Positions 1 through 10,041 of a stretch of 64,000 bases of DNA are shown one piece after another. The notes under the pieces were generated by a model. The model saw only the letters and a list, made by a program, of their open reading frames with translations. It was not told where the DNA came from and made no database searches. Within the stretch, counting starts at the first letter, position 1; each line of letters begins with the position of its first letter. The position numbers and the translations under genes were made by a program. Origin of the DNA: Bacteroidales bacterium (lineage in GTDB: Bacteria; Bacteroidota; Bacteroidia; Bacteroidales; P3); contig JAFUGA010000054.1 of the NCBI GenBank assembly GCA_017469625.1, positions 1 through 64,000 of the forward strand, written 5' to 3'.

Positions 1-544
1 AATGCAAACTAAAACTATTAAATTATTCTTTTTCATGGTTTTTAAAATTTTATTAAATAATATTTATTTTACAAATATAATACATTTTTCAAAAAAATGC
101 AAGTTTTTTTTTACTTGTTACACTTTTTTCTTCCTATTCTTTTCAATTAAAACGTCATTTTCCTATAAAGAGTAAAAAAATATGAGAAATTGATGTTTTT
201 TTTGAAAAATTTTTCAACATATTTCTTAGGTTCTTGTTTTTCAATTAGAAAAATTTAAACCTCCTTTCTTATTTTTTAATGGTAAAAACATAATATTTTT
301 GTTTAATCTCTTCTATCCTATATCGCTTAAAACAGCAAAAAGTCTCAAAAAGTAAACAAAAAATTAAAAATTTTTTAAATATTTTTTCTAACTTATTGTT
401 TATCAAGTAGAAAATTTTTAGTTTTTATTCATAAAATAGTATTCTTCACCCACAAAACAAAGTTCTAACTTTATTTTTACCCCCTAAAAACCTTGAAAAT
501 TTCTTAAAAACAAAGGAATTTTAACAAAAAAGATAGGATTTTCT
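1..544. other. AT-rich region without a recognisable gene
   Basis: This stretch is dominated by A and T runs and has no open frame with coding character on either strand. A single match to the Bacteroidota -7 element (minus strand, TATATTTG at 72-79) could drive a gene to the left of the window, but no well-spaced -33 element accompanies it. Isolated words resembling the downstream 21-bp repeat occur near 455-540, but the regular register only begins at 545. Confidence 0.5.
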
Positions 545-796
545 GAAACTTAGTCCCACTTTTACGAAATAAAGAGATAAAAAAATAAAACAAAGTTTCA
601 CTCTCACGAAACAAAGAAAGAAATTTCTATCTCTTTGTTTTAATTTCGTAGAACTTTGTTTTAATTTCACGAAATAAAGTTTTAGAATTCTATCTCTTCG
701 TTTTAGAAAATTAGAATCAAGTTCTATTTTTCTCTTTCTTCGTTTTAGAAAATTAAAACAAAGAGATAGAAAATTAGAATAAAGTTTCGTGAGTCT
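545..796. repeat. 21-bp lattice array, locus 1 (12 units)
   Basis: Twelve consecutive units of exactly 21 bp start at 545, 566, 587, 608 and so on to 776. Positions 5-9 of each unit are mostly CAAAG or CTTTG, with variants such as TAAAG. Forward-type units (AAAACAAAG at 1-9) and reverse-type units (CTTTGTTTT at 5-13) alternate without any shift of register. GAATTC occurs at one orientation switch, near 685-690. The array lies 55 bp beyond the stop of the minus-strand YitT gene, which has no obvious hairpin terminator of its own. Confidence 0.9.
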
Positions 797-851
797 AAAA
801 TCTAACTCTGTAAGTGTAAAATAAAGATATTGAAAAAAATATAAAAAAAAG

Positions 852-1886
852 TTAATCTGGTAATTCGGTGAAACCTTCGCCCAAAGTTTCGGTATTGCTT
901 ATAACAGTAATAAAGCATTTAGGGTCAAGTTGTTTTGCCGAATATTTTATCTTATTGTATTCTTTTTTATTAACGGTTGTATATATCATATTTTTCTCGG
1001 AGTTGAGGTAAAGACCTCTTCCTTTGAATACTGTGCCACTTCTTTCTAAGTCTTTAAGTATCAAAGATTTCATTCCCTCCATATTGTCTGTTATTATAAG
1101 AAGAGTTTTATTTACTTTATTATCTACAACCATATCTATCACCTTGCTTTCCACGAAGATAAGGATTATAGAGAATATAGGCAGACGTATATCTCCGCCA
1201 ATAGCAAAAGAGGTAAGTGCAACAGCAGAATCTACTATCATAACCATAGTTCCCAAAGGTATGTGAGTACTTCTGTGTAGTATCATAGTGATAACGTCCA
1301 TTCCTCCCGAGGTTGCTCCAGCAGAAAAGATAAGTGCTATACCTATTCCATAACCCAAACCACCTACTATAGAGTTTAGAAGATAGTCGGGTTTAAAGTA
1401 TTCAAATATAACACCATTTCCAGCACCTCTTACAGGTAGGTAAAGTTCCTGTATTTGAGAAGATAAAGCGTTAAAAGTATCTACGTTTATAAACTCACCA
1501 GAATGTATCAATGGAATATAGCCAAACTGTGGTACATAGAAAATATTTTCTGTTACATAGGTAAATAACCATGTGAAAATAACAGAAACCAAAGTTTTTA
1601 CGCCAAGATTACCTCCTAAAACTATAAGACCCAAAAAGAAAAGCGGTAAATCCATATATATTACCTTATCCATAGGCCAGCCCCAAAGGTTGTTGAATAC
1701 AGACATAAGACCATAGACACCTCCCGGAGCCATACCGTACGGTACTACCGTAAGAAAATCCGTTATAGCAAAAAGAAGACAACCAAATATAACCTTGCCG
1801 TATGCTATATACCACTGTTTTGAAAACGGTTTTTCAGCCTCTGCTAAGAATTGATTAAACCACGCTTTTACTTTTTCGTTCTTCAT
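852..1886 (-). CDS. YitT family membrane protein with DUF2179 domain
   Basis: A 344-residue inner-membrane protein of the YitT/DUF161 family, whose transport role is not established. Hydrophobic segments alternate through about residues 28-250, including the family-typical GYGIGIALIFSAGATSGGMD stretch near 180-200. The last 85 residues or so form a soluble DUF2179 domain starting near KTLLIITDN, thought to be a ligand-sensing cytoplasmic tail. It is a paralogue of the next gene upstream: the same N-terminal amphipathic segment, VVPYG-APGGVYGLMSVF block and ATSGG motif are visible. A hairpin at 1931-1958 separates the two genes, so they may be separate transcripts. Start at an ATG followed by a charged N-terminus. 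Family assignment is firm, function is not. Confidence 0.88.
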   Translation of the reverse strand: MKNEKVKAWFNQFLAEAEKPFSKQWYIAYGKVIFGCLLFAITDFLTVVPYGMAPGGVYGLMSVFNNLWGWPMDKVIYMDLPLFFLGLIVLGGNLGVKTLVSVIFTWLFTYVTENIFYVPQFGYIPLIHSGEFINVDTFNALSSQIQELYLPVRGAGNGVIFEYFKPDYLLNSIVGGLGYGIGIALIFSAGATSGGMDVITMILHRSTHIPLGTMVMIVDSAVALTSFAIGGDIRLPIFSIILIFVESKVIDMVVDNKVNKTLLIITDNMEGMKSLILKDLERSGTVFKGRGLYLNSEKNMIYTTVNKKEYNKIKYSAKQLDPKCFITVISNTETLGEGFTELPD

Positions 1887-1930
1887 TGTTTGTTGTTTGT
1901 TTTATATTTTTTTGATGAAAAGATAAACAA

Positions 1931-1958
1931 AAAAGGGCGGTAAAGAATAACGCCCTTT
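1931..1958 (-). terminator. Hairpin terminator after the second YitT gene
   Basis: AAAGGGCG (1932-1939) pairs with CGCCCTTT (1951-1958) across an 11-nt loop. Read on the minus strand, the right arm runs into six T residues. It lies 33 nt beyond the stop of the 1991-2812 gene. Confidence 0.75.
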
Positions 1959-1990
1959 CTCATTTATAAGATTTTTAACTAAATCTCTGA

Positions 1991-2812
1991 TTATGCTTTT
2001 AGGGCTTTATCCTCTTCTTGTTTGTTTTTGTTCGGTGGAACTATAAGGTCTATAACTTTACCTTCTATATATACAAGTATTATAGAATAAATCGGCAAGT
2101 CTATACCTTTTCCTAAGAATAGAGAACTTAGTGCTATAGTTGAGTCTATTATTATAACCAAAACACCTAAAGATAAACCAGAATATTTGTTTATTATCAT
2201 AGCAATTATATCACTACCTCCAGATGTTGCACCAGCAGAAAAGATGATTGCAATACCTATTCCGTAAGCCAAACCACCAACAAGGGTATTCAGAATGTTC
2301 CATGGTCTAAAGTATTCCGTAACAGGTGTTAGGTCTTTGTATTGTGCTATAGGTAAATACAAGTCTTGCAACTGTTTAGGTAGGTTTGCATAATCTGTAG
2401 CAGAGATAAATTCTCCTGTAAAGATTAAAGGACAGTAACCTGTGTTCTTTATGAAAAAGTATTCTGTTAGCCAAGTTACAAACCATATTAAGAAAATAGA
2501 AAGAATAGTCTTTATACCAAAACGAGGTCCCAAAAAGACACTACCTATTATCAATAGAGCAACGTCCATGTATATTACCAAAGCCATAGGTGAACCCCAA
2601 AGATTGTGAAATACACTCATCAAACCATAAACTCCACCTGGAGCCAAACCATAAGGGACTACAAAGAACAAATCTGCTAAAGCAAAAATAATACAACCTA
2701 TTATTATTTTGCCGTAAGCAATAAAAAATTCTTTACTTCCAAACTTCTCTTTTGAGTCATTAAGTTGAGCGAACCACGCTGCTACTTTACTTTTTTGTCT
2801 TTCTTGTGTCAT
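1991..2812 (-). CDS. YitT family membrane protein lacking the DUF2179 tail
   Basis: A 273-residue paralogue of the adjacent 852-1886 product. The whole membrane region is present, including VVPYGLAPGGVYGLMSVF near residue 48 and SAGATSGGSD near 198. After the last membrane segment the protein ends in a short lysine/glutamate-rich tail, so the DUF2179 domain found in its neighbour is absent. The downstream DNA shows no remnant of that domain, so this is a short family form rather than a visible frameshift. The pair may act as a heteromer or have divided roles; that is inference. Confidence 0.85.
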   Translation of the reverse strand: MTQERQKSKVAAWFAQLNDSKEKFGSKEFFIAYGKIIIGCIIFALADLFFVVPYGLAPGGVYGLMSVFHNLWGSPMALVIYMDVALLIIGSVFLGPRFGIKTILSIFLIWFVTWLTEYFFIKNTGYCPLIFTGEFISATDYANLPKQLQDLYLPIAQYKDLTPVTEYFRPWNILNTLVGGLAYGIGIAIIFSAGATSGGSDIIAMIINKYSGLSLGVLVIIIDSTIALSSLFLGKGIDLPIYSIILVYIEGKVIDLIVPPNKNKQEEDKALKA

Positions 2813-2882
2813 ATATATACTTTTTAGATTTAAAATATTATGTTTTGTTTTTATAAAATTTTTGTTTTGTTTCTCTCTTGTG

Positions 2883-3548
2883 TTATAAATCTGTACGAGG
2901 TTCTATTATAGTTCCCCACTCACGCTTTGCAGCACGTTTGTTTACTATCTTTATTTGCTCTATCGCATATCTGCCATTTGGGTGAGTTGCTATCATTTCT
3001 ACTACCCCATCATAATGTTTTAGAACTACTTTATTCATATTGTAGTGATTCTTTCTCTTGTATGTTTGTGTGAACATCTCTTCTGGGCGAGTGGGTTTAT
3101 AGTTTGGACAATCGTATTCATGTACTTTGCAGTTGAAAATTTCCTTCCACGAGTTGCCTGTGTAAGAAAAAATTCTAAAGAAATTGACATTGGAATAATC
3201 TCTATAAACTGTCATAAGCGAAATCTCATCTCCACCATCTCCATCTAAATCTCCCTCGTTTATAAGAAAATAAACACCCAAATCTCCGTCAAGTTTCAAA
3301 GGTGTAAGTTCAGGATTGTCTGAATAAATCTCTGTAGCCATTTCGTAAAGATTTTCTTCAAATCCATCGCCATCAAAATCCCCTCTTATAGAAAAACGAG
3401 TGGAGGAAGTCTTTTCCCATCTCCATTCACTTGGTTCAAGATTGTTGGTTATAACATCTTGCCATGGTTTTATCATTTCATTATCTTCCTGTGCCATAAT
3501 GGTCAAAGAGAAGATTATCATTGCAAATAAAAACGTTAATTTTTTCAT
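2883..3548 (-). CDS. Secreted protein with DxDGDG-type repeats, function unknown
   Basis: A protein of 221 residues with a signal peptide (MKKLTFLFAMIIFSLTIMAQ). Two calcium-loop-like motifs, GDFDGDGFEENLYE and GDLDGDGGDEISLM, resemble FG-GAP/EF-hand-like loops of surface beta-propeller proteins. The rest is rich in aromatic residues and has no motif I recognise. An upstream in-frame start (3590) would add 14 polar residues before the signal peptide and overlap parE, so I use the internal ATG at 3548, 25 nt after the parE stop. Co-transcription with parE is likely from the spacing, but no functional link is evident. Confidence 0.75.
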   Translation of the reverse strand: MKKLTFLFAMIIFSLTIMAQEDNEMIKPWQDVITNNLEPSEWRWEKTSSTRFSIRGDFDGDGFEENLYEMATEIYSDNPELTPLKLDGDLGVYFLINEGDLDGDGGDEISLMTVYRDYSNVNFFRIFSYTGNSWKEIFNCKVHEYDCPNYKPTRPEEMFTQTYKRKNHYNMNKVVLKHYDGVVEMIATHPNGRYAIEQIKIVNKRAAKREWGTIIEPRTDL

Positions 3549-3573
3549 TTCAAAAAATTTTTTATTTGTTTTA

Positions 3574-5433
3574 CTATTCTTCTTCATCATAACGCAAATT
3601 CTCTAACACGAATTGTGTTCTCTCTTTAGTATTATCTCCCATGAAAAAGTTAAGAGTGTTATCTATACCACTTTCTCTGTTCAGTATAACAGGGTCTAAA
3701 CGAATATCTTTGCCAATAAAATTTGAGAACTCTTCAGGGGAGATTTCTCCTAAACCTTTAAAACGTGTTATCTCTACACCAGATTTTAATTTTTTAGCGG
3801 CTTGGTCGCGTTCTTCTTCAGTGTAGCAATATAGAGTCTGTTTTTTATTTCTTACTCTAAACAAAGGCGTTTGTAAAATATAGACGTGTCCTCTTCTTAC
3901 AAGTTCTGGGAAATATTGTAAAAAGAAAGTCATAAGCAAAGCACGAATATGCATACCGTCAACATCGGCATCGGTGGCTATTACTACATAATTGTATCGC
4001 AAATTGTCCATATCTTCGTCTATGTTCAAAGCATTGTGTAGTAAATTGAACTCTTCGTTCTTATAAACCATTTCTTTGTTCTTTCCAAAAGAGTTCTCAG
4101 GTTTTCCTCTCAAAGAAAACACAGCTTGAACGTTAGGGTCCCTGCTCTTTGTTATAGAACCAGAAGCCGACAATCCCTCTGTAATAAAAATAGTCGTCTC
4201 AAGCCTTCTCTCGTCTTTTAAGTCGGTGTAATGTACTCTACAATCTCTAAGATTTCTGTTAGTTATGGAAACTTTTTTTGCACCTTCCTTAGCGAGTTTC
4301 TTCACATTCTGCAAACCTTTTCTTTCTTTCTCGTTCCTAATTATCTTTTGCAAGATAAGGTCTGCTATATCCTCGTGTTTATGCAAATAGTTATCCAATT
4401 GTCTTTTGACAATATCAACTATATAGTTTCGTACAGTTATTCCTTTTTCTTTATCCCAATCTACACTTCCTAATTTCGTCTTTGTTTGAGATTCAAAAAT
4501 AGGTTCTGTTATCCTTAAACTGATAGCCGAAGCCATACCGTAAAGAATATCGTTGCGTTCATAGTCTTTTTTAAAGAAGTCTTTCATTACTTTTACTATG
4601 GCTTCTCGGAACGCCGCAAGATGTGTACCACCTTGAGTGGTGTTTTGTCCATTTACAAAAGAATGAGAATCTTCTGTAATAACTCTGTCGGAGTGTGTAA
4701 AGGCGAACTCAAAATCATCTTCCATAATATGAATAACGGGATACAAAGGCTCGTAATCCATATTATTGTTTAACAAATCCAAAAGACCATTTGGAGAACG
4801 GTATTTCTTTTTATTGTAGATTAAAGATAAACCTCTGTTTAAGTAAGCGTAATTCCAAATAAGTTTTTCTACATATTCGTTTATGAAAGAGTACTTTCCA
4901 AAAAGTTTTCTATCGGGAATAAATTCTATTATCGTGCCTTGCTCCAAATCTGTTGCTACTATATCATCTTCTTTCGCCAATATACCTTTGGAAAACTCAG
5001 CAACCTTAGTTTTCCCTGCTACTATACTTTGTACTCTAAACCATTCGCTCAACGCATTCACGGCTTTAGTACCTACACCGTTCATTCCAACGGATTTTTT
5101 GAAAGCCTTAGAATCGTATTTCGCTCCTGTGTTCAGTTTAGCCACACAATCGACAGTTTTTCCTAAAGGAATACCTCTACCATAGTCTCTTACACGAACT
5201 TTTCCCGTTTCAAAATCTATATCAACCTCTATTACCTTGCCATTTCCCATAGCAAACTCGTCTATGGAGTTGTCTATAACTTCCTTTATCAATACATATA
5301 TACCGTCATCTGAAGAACTACCATCTCCAAGTTTGCCTATATACATACCAGGACGCAACCTTATATGTTCGTTCCATTCTAAGGTTTTTACACTATCTTC
5401 GTTGTAACTGTTATTTTTTAGTATCTCTTCCAT
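3574..5433 (-). CDS. parE: DNA topoisomerase IV subunit B (ParE)
   Basis: The ATPase subunit of topoisomerase IV, which decatenates daughter chromosomes together with ParC. The 619-residue protein has a GHKL ATPase domain (VIDNSIDE near residue 51, [20 protein letters not shown]), a transducer domain, and a TOPRIM region with [12 protein letters not shown] and [12 protein letters not shown]. It is distinguished from GyrB, also in this window (32371-34311), by EGLSASGS in place of EGDSAGG and by its short C-terminus. parC is not adjacent. A promoter (TATCTTTG, 5445-5452) with TTTG 18 nt upstream lies just before the ATG, giving a leader of only about 8 nt. Confidence 0.93.
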   Translation of the reverse strand: MEEILKNNSYNEDSVKTLEWNEHIRLRPGMYIGKLGDGSSSDDGIYVLIKEVIDNSIDEFAMGNGKVIEVDIDFETGKVRVRDYGRGIPLGKTVDCVAKLNTGAKYDSKAFKKSVGMNGVGTKAVNALSEWFRVQSIVAGKTKVAEFSKGILAKEDDIVATDLEQGTIIEFIPDRKLFGKYSFINEYVEKLIWNYAYLNRGLSLIYNKKKYRSPNGLLDLLNNNMDYEPLYPVIHIMEDDFEFAFTHSDRVITEDSHSFVNGQNTTQGGTHLAAFREAIVKVMKDFFKKDYERNDILYGMASAISLRITEPIFESQTKTKLGSVDWDKEKGITVRNYIVDIVKRQLDNYLHKHEDIADLILQKIIRNEKERKGLQNVKKLAKEGAKKVSITNRNLRDCRVHYTDLKDERRLETTIFITEGLSASGSITKSRDPNVQAVFSLRGKPENSFGKNKEMVYKNEEFNLLHNALNIDEDMDNLRYNYVVIATDADVDGMHIRALLMTFFLQYFPELVRRGHVYILQTPLFRVRNKKQTLYCYTEEERDQAAKKLKSGVEITRFKGLGEISPEEFSNFIGKDIRLDPVILNRESGIDNTLNFFMGDNTKERTQFVLENLRYDEEE

Positions 5434-5444
5434 AATTCAACGTG

Positions 5445-5474
5445 CAAAGATACGAATTTTTAATTTAAAACAAA
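5445..5474 (-). promoter_or_regulatory. Bacteroidota-type promoter for parE
   Basis: On the minus strand TTTG (5471-5474) is followed after 18 nt by TATCTTTG (5445-5452), matching the Bacteroidota TTTG / TAnnTTTG consensus. Confidence 0.75.
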
Positions 5475-5614
5475 GTGTGTTCTTGTTATAATCGTAAAAA
5501 ATAAGACAAAAACCTCTTACTTTAAAACCTTATTATTATAGGTTAAAGTTATTCGTTTTGTTATCTTTTGTTTAGAAAATTTAATATTTTTTACGTTTTT
5601 ACAACTTTAATTTA

Positions 5615-5622
5615 TATCTTTG
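5615..5622 (+). promoter_or_regulatory. -7 element (TATCTTTG) for the T9SS fibronectin-III gene
   Basis: TATCTTTG matches TAnnTTTG and lies 22 nt before the ATG at 5644. It overlaps the alternative TTG start at 5620, which argues against that longer start. Confidence 0.65.
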
Positions 5623-5643
5623 CATATTAAAAATTTATTGAAA

Positions 5644-8538
5644 ATGAAAAGATATTTTATTCTATCGGTATTAACTTTTGTATGTTGCTTTAGAGTTTTC
5701 GCTCAAGTACAAGCACCATCTAATCTTGAAAGTTTTGATATAGACGATATTTCTGCAAGTTTGCAATGGAATCAAGTTGCAAATACAGATTATTATGAGA
5801 TACAATATTGGGTCGCATTAAGTGAAGAAGTTTCTACTTTGACGACAGAGGAGAATAGTGTTCAAATAATGGGACTAATTTCTGGTACTCAATATCTGTG
5901 GAAAGTAAGAGTGGTGGATATGAATAGCGAAATAAGTCCTTGGAGTGAAACTTCATCTTTCTATACTCAAGGATTTAGCACCGATTGTGCAGAGATAACA
6001 AACCTTGTTGTAGGAGATATGAACAACAATAGACTTCTTCTACAATGGGATTCTGAACAGGAGGTTACACAATGGGAAGTAGTTATGGACGAAATAGGAG
6101 GTAATCCTTTCAATAGCGGAGTTAGATACACTACTTCCAACTATGAATACCCTTTTTCCTCTCTTTCACCATCACATTTGTACCAATTCGCTGTTAGAAG
6201 TCTTTGTTTGCCATCTGTAAGTAATTGGAAATATATATACGCTCGTTATTTGAATGAAAACAGTGTAAGAAACTTCCCCATACAATTAGATTTTGAAGAT
6301 AGTACATCAAACTCATACGTTGGTCTTATCTCATCTCCTGTCAATCCTTGGAGGATAGGAAGTGCAGATAACGAAGAAAACGTAAGTGGAAACGCTATGT
6401 ACATAAGCAACGATAATGGAGAGAGTGTTTCTTTTTCAAATTCCAATAGTGCTATTTCTTACTCATACATAGACTTTTTCGTGCCAGAAGAAGCCGTAAG
6501 TTTCTATATAGATTTCAAATACAAAGCAACATTGAACGATGATAATGCAGGAATGAAAGTATATCTTCTTTCTGCTGGTACTCCTTTAAGTATTAACTCT
6601 TTGCCAGAAGAGAACTATCTTATTGGAGCAAGTTTATATGGTAATACAGATGGCGAATGGGTGCAGGAACATATAGAATTGCCTATTGCTTTTATAGGGG
6701 AGGAGAAGAGGATTGCTTTTGTGTGGTTCAATAGTGAAGACTCTCAACAAGGAACTCCTATTGCATTGGATAATATCTACCTTACAGCCAGATATTGTGC
6801 CGTTCCAAACAACTTAACCGACAATTACACTGCTGCAACCTCTACTATGCTTTCATGGAATATAACAGCAAATCAAAGTTCTTTTCATTTGCAATACAAA
6901 AAAGCCGATGAACAGGAATGGATTCTTGTAGAAAATGTAGAGAATAACTATTTGCTTTACAACCTTGAGCCAGATACTTATTATGTTTTCAGAGTAAAAG
7001 CCGACTGTATAACAGAAGAGAGTTTCTATTCAGAGATAGACACTTTCAAAACAAGTGTTTTAGCAAATATTCCTCAAAACTTAACATATGAAGTAACGGA
7101 TAATACGGCTACTATCTCTTGGGACGAAGATGCTACAAACCAATATTTTATTGTAAATTATAAACAAAACAGTATCAATGCATCTTGGGTTAGCGATACG
7201 GCAGAAAACAATTTCAAGTTTTTGTCAAATCTTTCTCAAAATACAGAATACCTATTCAGAGTTGCAGGAGTAAATTATTATGGTGATACAAGCAATTGGA
7301 GTGATACCGTAATATTTTCCACTCTTTGCACTCCTATACATACATTTCCTTATAATATAAACTATGTTTTAGATTATAATGATATAAGTGGCTATGTTAA
7401 TGTTCCTAACTGCTGGAGTACGAACGATAATTCTTTATACTCTGTTACCTTTGATTTGAACGAAGTTACTGCTCCTTTACTAAAATTCTCTTATCTTTGC
7501 AATACTTTGGCTACTCTTAGCATTTCAACCGATGGAGGTGAGAATTTTACAATCTTAGACTATAATTTGCAAAGCGAGAATTTTACAGAAAAAGTTTATT
7601 CTCTAAATTCTTATACTTATAGTTCAAATGTTGTTCTAAGGTTTGAATGTATGCAGAACCATGATATAACTTCTATGCTCAGAATATCAAACTTCACTAT
7701 AGAAGAAAGTTGCCCTGTTGCAAATAATATAAATGTGGATTCTATTTCTTCAGATTATATTGCAGTGTCTTGGGACAACAATAATAATATGGTAAATTCT
7801 TGGAAAGTATTTCTTAAACAAGATGGAGAAACTATAGAAAGTGTTACAAGCAGTGTAAATCATCATGTTTTCAATAATCTTTCTGCAAATACACAATATA
7901 CTATTGTATTGTACTCTGTTTGTTCGGGTGAATTGTCTTTAGATAGTATTACTACAAATATTAGTACTGTAGATTATGTTTCTTGTTCTGTGCCAGCGGA
8001 TTTCACAGCATATTGGTGGCAAACCAAAGGTGAGCAAACCTTATACGCACAGTGGAGCAACGAAGACGGTACAAACGTTTGGCAAGTGGTGTATAAAGAT
8101 TACTATGCTTTGCAATGGGATACCGCACAAGTAACTATTACACCTATATTTACTCTTAGAAATTTGGATATGGGAACTTGCTGGGTTATAAAAGTAAGAA
8201 GCATTTGTTCTCCTACAGATACTTCGGATTTCACTGCTATAGATACGGTATTTATTGGCAATAGTGGTATAGATGAAATAAATAATGAAATCTATCTAAA
8301 CGTCTATCCAAACCCTGTAAACGATGTTGTAAATATAGATTATGACTTTAAGACGGCGGGTAACTATACTTTGTTTATAATGGATTCTTTTGGAAAAGAA
8401 AGATATAGACAAAACTTACAGTCCATAAGTGGTAAGGAAACTATAAACCTTAATAATTTTGCAGTAGGTACTTATTATTATAATATAAGACAAGATAACA
8501 AACCTGTAAAAACAGGTAAGATAGTAGTCGCAAGATAA
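5644..8538 (+). CDS. Large secreted fibronectin type III protein with T9SS sorting domain
   Basis: A 964-residue cell-surface or secreted protein. It has a signal peptide (MKRYFILSVLTFVCCFRVFAQ), then fibronectin-III-like repeats at about 24-107, 112-205, 385-470, 475-565, 690-775 and 780-875. Two beta-sandwich, carbohydrate-binding or MAM-like segments lie between them, near 210-385 and 565-690. The last 80 residues are a type A T9SS C-terminal signal (NVYPNPVNDVVNI near the start, KTGKIVVAR at the end), so the protein is exported by PorT/Sov-type machinery. No catalytic domain is seen, which suggests adhesion or matrix binding. Start chosen at 5644 because the upstream TTG lies inside the promoter. 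A hairpin terminator follows at 8584. Confidence 0.87.
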   Translation: MKRYFILSVLTFVCCFRVFAQVQAPSNLESFDIDDISASLQWNQVANTDYYEIQYWVALSEEVSTLTTEENSVQIMGLISGTQYLWKVRVVDMNSEISPWSETSSFYTQGFSTDCAEITNLVVGDMNNNRLLLQWDSEQEVTQWEVVMDEIGGNPFNSGVRYTTSNYEYPFSSLSPSHLYQFAVRSLCLPSVSNWKYIYARYLNENSVRNFPIQLDFEDSTSNSYVGLISSPVNPWRIGSADNEENVSGNAMYISNDNGESVSFSNSNSAISYSYIDFFVPEEAVSFYIDFKYKATLNDDNAGMKVYLLSAGTPLSINSLPEENYLIGASLYGNTDGEWVQEHIELPIAFIGEEKRIAFVWFNSEDSQQGTPIALDNIYLTARYCAVPNNLTDNYTAATSTMLSWNITANQSSFHLQYKKADEQEWILVENVENNYLLYNLEPDTYYVFRVKADCITEESFYSEIDTFKTSVLANIPQNLTYEVTDNTATISWDEDATNQYFIVNYKQNSINASWVSDTAENNFKFLSNLSQNTEYLFRVAGVNYYGDTSNWSDTVIFSTLCTPIHTFPYNINYVLDYNDISGYVNVPNCWSTNDNSLYSVTFDLNEVTAPLLKFSYLCNTLATLSISTDGGENFTILDYNLQSENFTEKVYSLNSYTYSSNVVLRFECMQNHDITSMLRISNFTIEESCPVANNINVDSISSDYIAVSWDNNNNMVNSWKVFLKQDGETIESVTSSVNHHVFNNLSANTQYTIVLYSVCSGELSLDSITTNISTVDYVSCSVPADFTAYWWQTKGEQTLYAQWSNEDGTNVWQVVYKDYYALQWDTAQVTITPIFTLRNLDMGTCWVIKVRSICSPTDTSDFTAIDTVFIGNSGIDEINNEIYLNVYPNPVNDVVNIDYDFKTAGNYTLFIMDSFGKERYRQNLQSISGKETINLNNFAVGTYYYNIRQDNKPVKTGKIVVAR

Positions 8539-8583
8539 TGTAAGACAATAAAATAAAGAAAGAGTAAATCTTTATATCTTATT

Positions 8584-8620
8584 AAAGGAAAGGTCCAAAC
8601 AACACTTTCCTTTTCTTTTT
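8584..8620 (+). terminator. Hairpin terminator after the fibronectin-III gene
   Basis: AAAGGAAAG (8584-8592) pairs perfectly with CTTTCCTTT (8605-8613) across a 12-nt loop and is followed by a T-rich tail. Confidence 0.8.
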
Positions 8621-8654
8621 GATTTGTTCCAATAAACCAAAATTATACTCTCAC

Positions 8655-9201
8655 AAAACAAAGAAAGAGAATTCTAAAACAAAGAAGTAATTTTCTATCT
8701 CTTTGTTTTAATTTCGTAGAACTTTGTTTTAGAATTCTCTTTCTTTGTTTTAGAAAATTAGAATCAAGTTTCGTGAGAGTGAAACGAAGTTTTAGAAAAA
8801 TGAAACGAAGTTCTACAGAATTAGTATAAAGAAAGAAGTTTGTAAAACAAAGTTTTGTGGGAAATATATAGGAAAAATAGAACACTTTAGTAAAGTTCTA
8901 AGAGAGTAAAATGTTAAAATTTTCTTACCAAACAAAGAAAGAGTAGGAGAGAATAGGTGAAAAATTTTATGAAAAGGAATTTTAGAACAGTAAAATATTT
9001 TTTCAATACAATAAAACAAAGAAACAATTTTCTAAAACAAAGTTCTACAAAATTAAAATCAAGTTTTATGAAATTAAAACAAAGAAACAATATTCTAAAA
9101 CAAAGTTCTACGAAATTAGAATCAAGTTTTACGAAATTAAAACAAAGAGATAGAAAAATAGAACTTGATTTTGTGAAAGTGAAATCAAGTTCTATTCTGT
9201 T
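8655..9201. repeat. 21-bp lattice, locus 2: composite element between convergent genes
   Basis: Two arrays flank a conserved central segment. The left array starts at 8655 and gives ten 21-bp units. The right array starts at 9013 and gives nine. The centre (about 8865-9012) is still weakly 21-periodic and is shared with loci 5, 7 and 9. The two registers differ by 17 x 21 + 1 bp, so the whole element has one net inserted base. The right array reads as heptads (LKQRNNF, LKQSSTK, LKQRDRK) in one frame. The flanking genes both end here. Confidence 0.9.
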
Positions 9202-9222
9202 GTAATATGGTTAAAAGAAATC

Positions 9223-9864
9223 TTAGTAACCTAAACCTTTAAGCCAATTGATAACTTTGTTTTCGTTTGTGCGAACATCGTGTCCGTACATAGCGAAACC
9301 GTCCAAGACTTTTGCTTTTGGATATGCTTTCTTTATATCATCTACACAGGAAGCCAAACCACTACCTTCGTGTGTAGTGAAAGGAATGATGGTTTTGTCG
9401 TTCAAATCATAGTCCTTAAAGAAAGTAAACATCACTTGTGGATAAGTACCCCACCAAACAGGACCACCTATAAATATAGTAGAGTATTGGTCTATGTTTT
9501 CTATTTTTCCTTTGTATGCGGGTAGTTCTCCGTTATTTGCCTCTTGTTTTGCAACCTCTATAAGTTTCATATAAGGCATGTTATAGTCTTTTTCGCAAAC
9601 TATTTCAAATTGGTCTGCTCCTGTGTGCTTGCTTATATAATCTGCAACTATCTTCGTGTTTCCTACCTTTATATCTCCTACAGAATAGTTCTCACCAGCG
9701 TGAGAGAAAAACACAACAAGCATTTTTCCACCGTCTTTTTCCATTTGTTTATTCATATCTTTTTTGTTTTTATCGTTATTTTCTTCAGATTTTGCATTGC
9801 TTTGGCTACACGAAACAAACATAAACACCAAAAGAATACTCAATATACTTAATAATTTTTTCAT
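9223..9864 (-). CDS. Flavodoxin-family lipoprotein
   Basis: A 213-residue flavodoxin-like protein with a lipoprotein signal peptide ending in VSCSQS, so probably tethered to a membrane outside the cytoplasm. This is unusual for a flavodoxin but known in Bacteroidota for the Flavodoxin_4 type. The FMN-phosphate loop region is VVFFSHAGENYSVG, and GGPVWWGTYPQVMFTFF matches the second flavin-contact loop. A charged linker (about 22-45) separates the anchor from the domain. The gene is transcribed away from the TonB-dependent receptor at 10103 from back-to-back promoters. A redox role linked to imported metal or cofactor is possible; that is inference. Confidence 0.82.
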   Translation of the reverse strand: MKKLLSILSILLVFMFVSCSQSNAKSEENNDKNKKDMNKQMEKDGGKMLVVFFSHAGENYSVGDIKVGNTKIVADYISKHTGADQFEIVCEKDYNMPYMKLIEVAKQEANNGELPAYKGKIENIDQYSTIFIGGPVWWGTYPQVMFTFFKDYDLNDKTIIPFTTHEGSGLASCVDDIKKAYPKAKVLDGFAMYGHDVRTNENKVINWLKGLGY

Positions 9865-9904
9865 ACTAAAATATATTTTCTAAGTTTAACTTTATAATCT
9901 TTTG

Positions 9905-9935
9905 CAAAGATACAACATAAAACCTTAATATCAAA
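9905..9935 (-). promoter_or_regulatory. Consensus promoter for the flavodoxin lipoprotein
   Basis: On the minus strand TTTG (9932-9935), a 19-nt spacer and TATCTTTG (9905-9912) form an exact Bacteroidota promoter about 40 nt before the start codon. Confidence 0.82.
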
Positions 9936-10041
9936 TATACTTTTTACCTTTTGTTTTACCATTTTTGCACCAAAAGAGTTTTATATCTGAAAAGAACCAT
10001 ACCTACTCAATAATAAGGAATGAAAATACCTATCTGTAAGT

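Noticed and set aside
3549-3590. Longer start of the 2883-3548 gene
   Set aside because: It adds polar residues before the signal peptide and overlaps the parE 3' end.
8643-8885. Minus-strand open frame in the left array of locus 2 (and similar ones at 12680-12883, 21270-21635, 50155-50382)
   Set aside because: These frames are continuous only because the repeat unit is a multiple of three. They start in unrelated sequence and have no conserved start or promoter.
8957-9205. An 82-codon open frame with heptads (LKQRNNF, LKQSSTK) at locus 2
   Set aside because: It lies wholly in the repeat element. The same frame is interrupted by a stop in the homologous locus 9 copy, there is no promoter, and the period follows from the 21-bp DNA unit. 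Treated as non-coding, although the heptad frame is noted as a finding.
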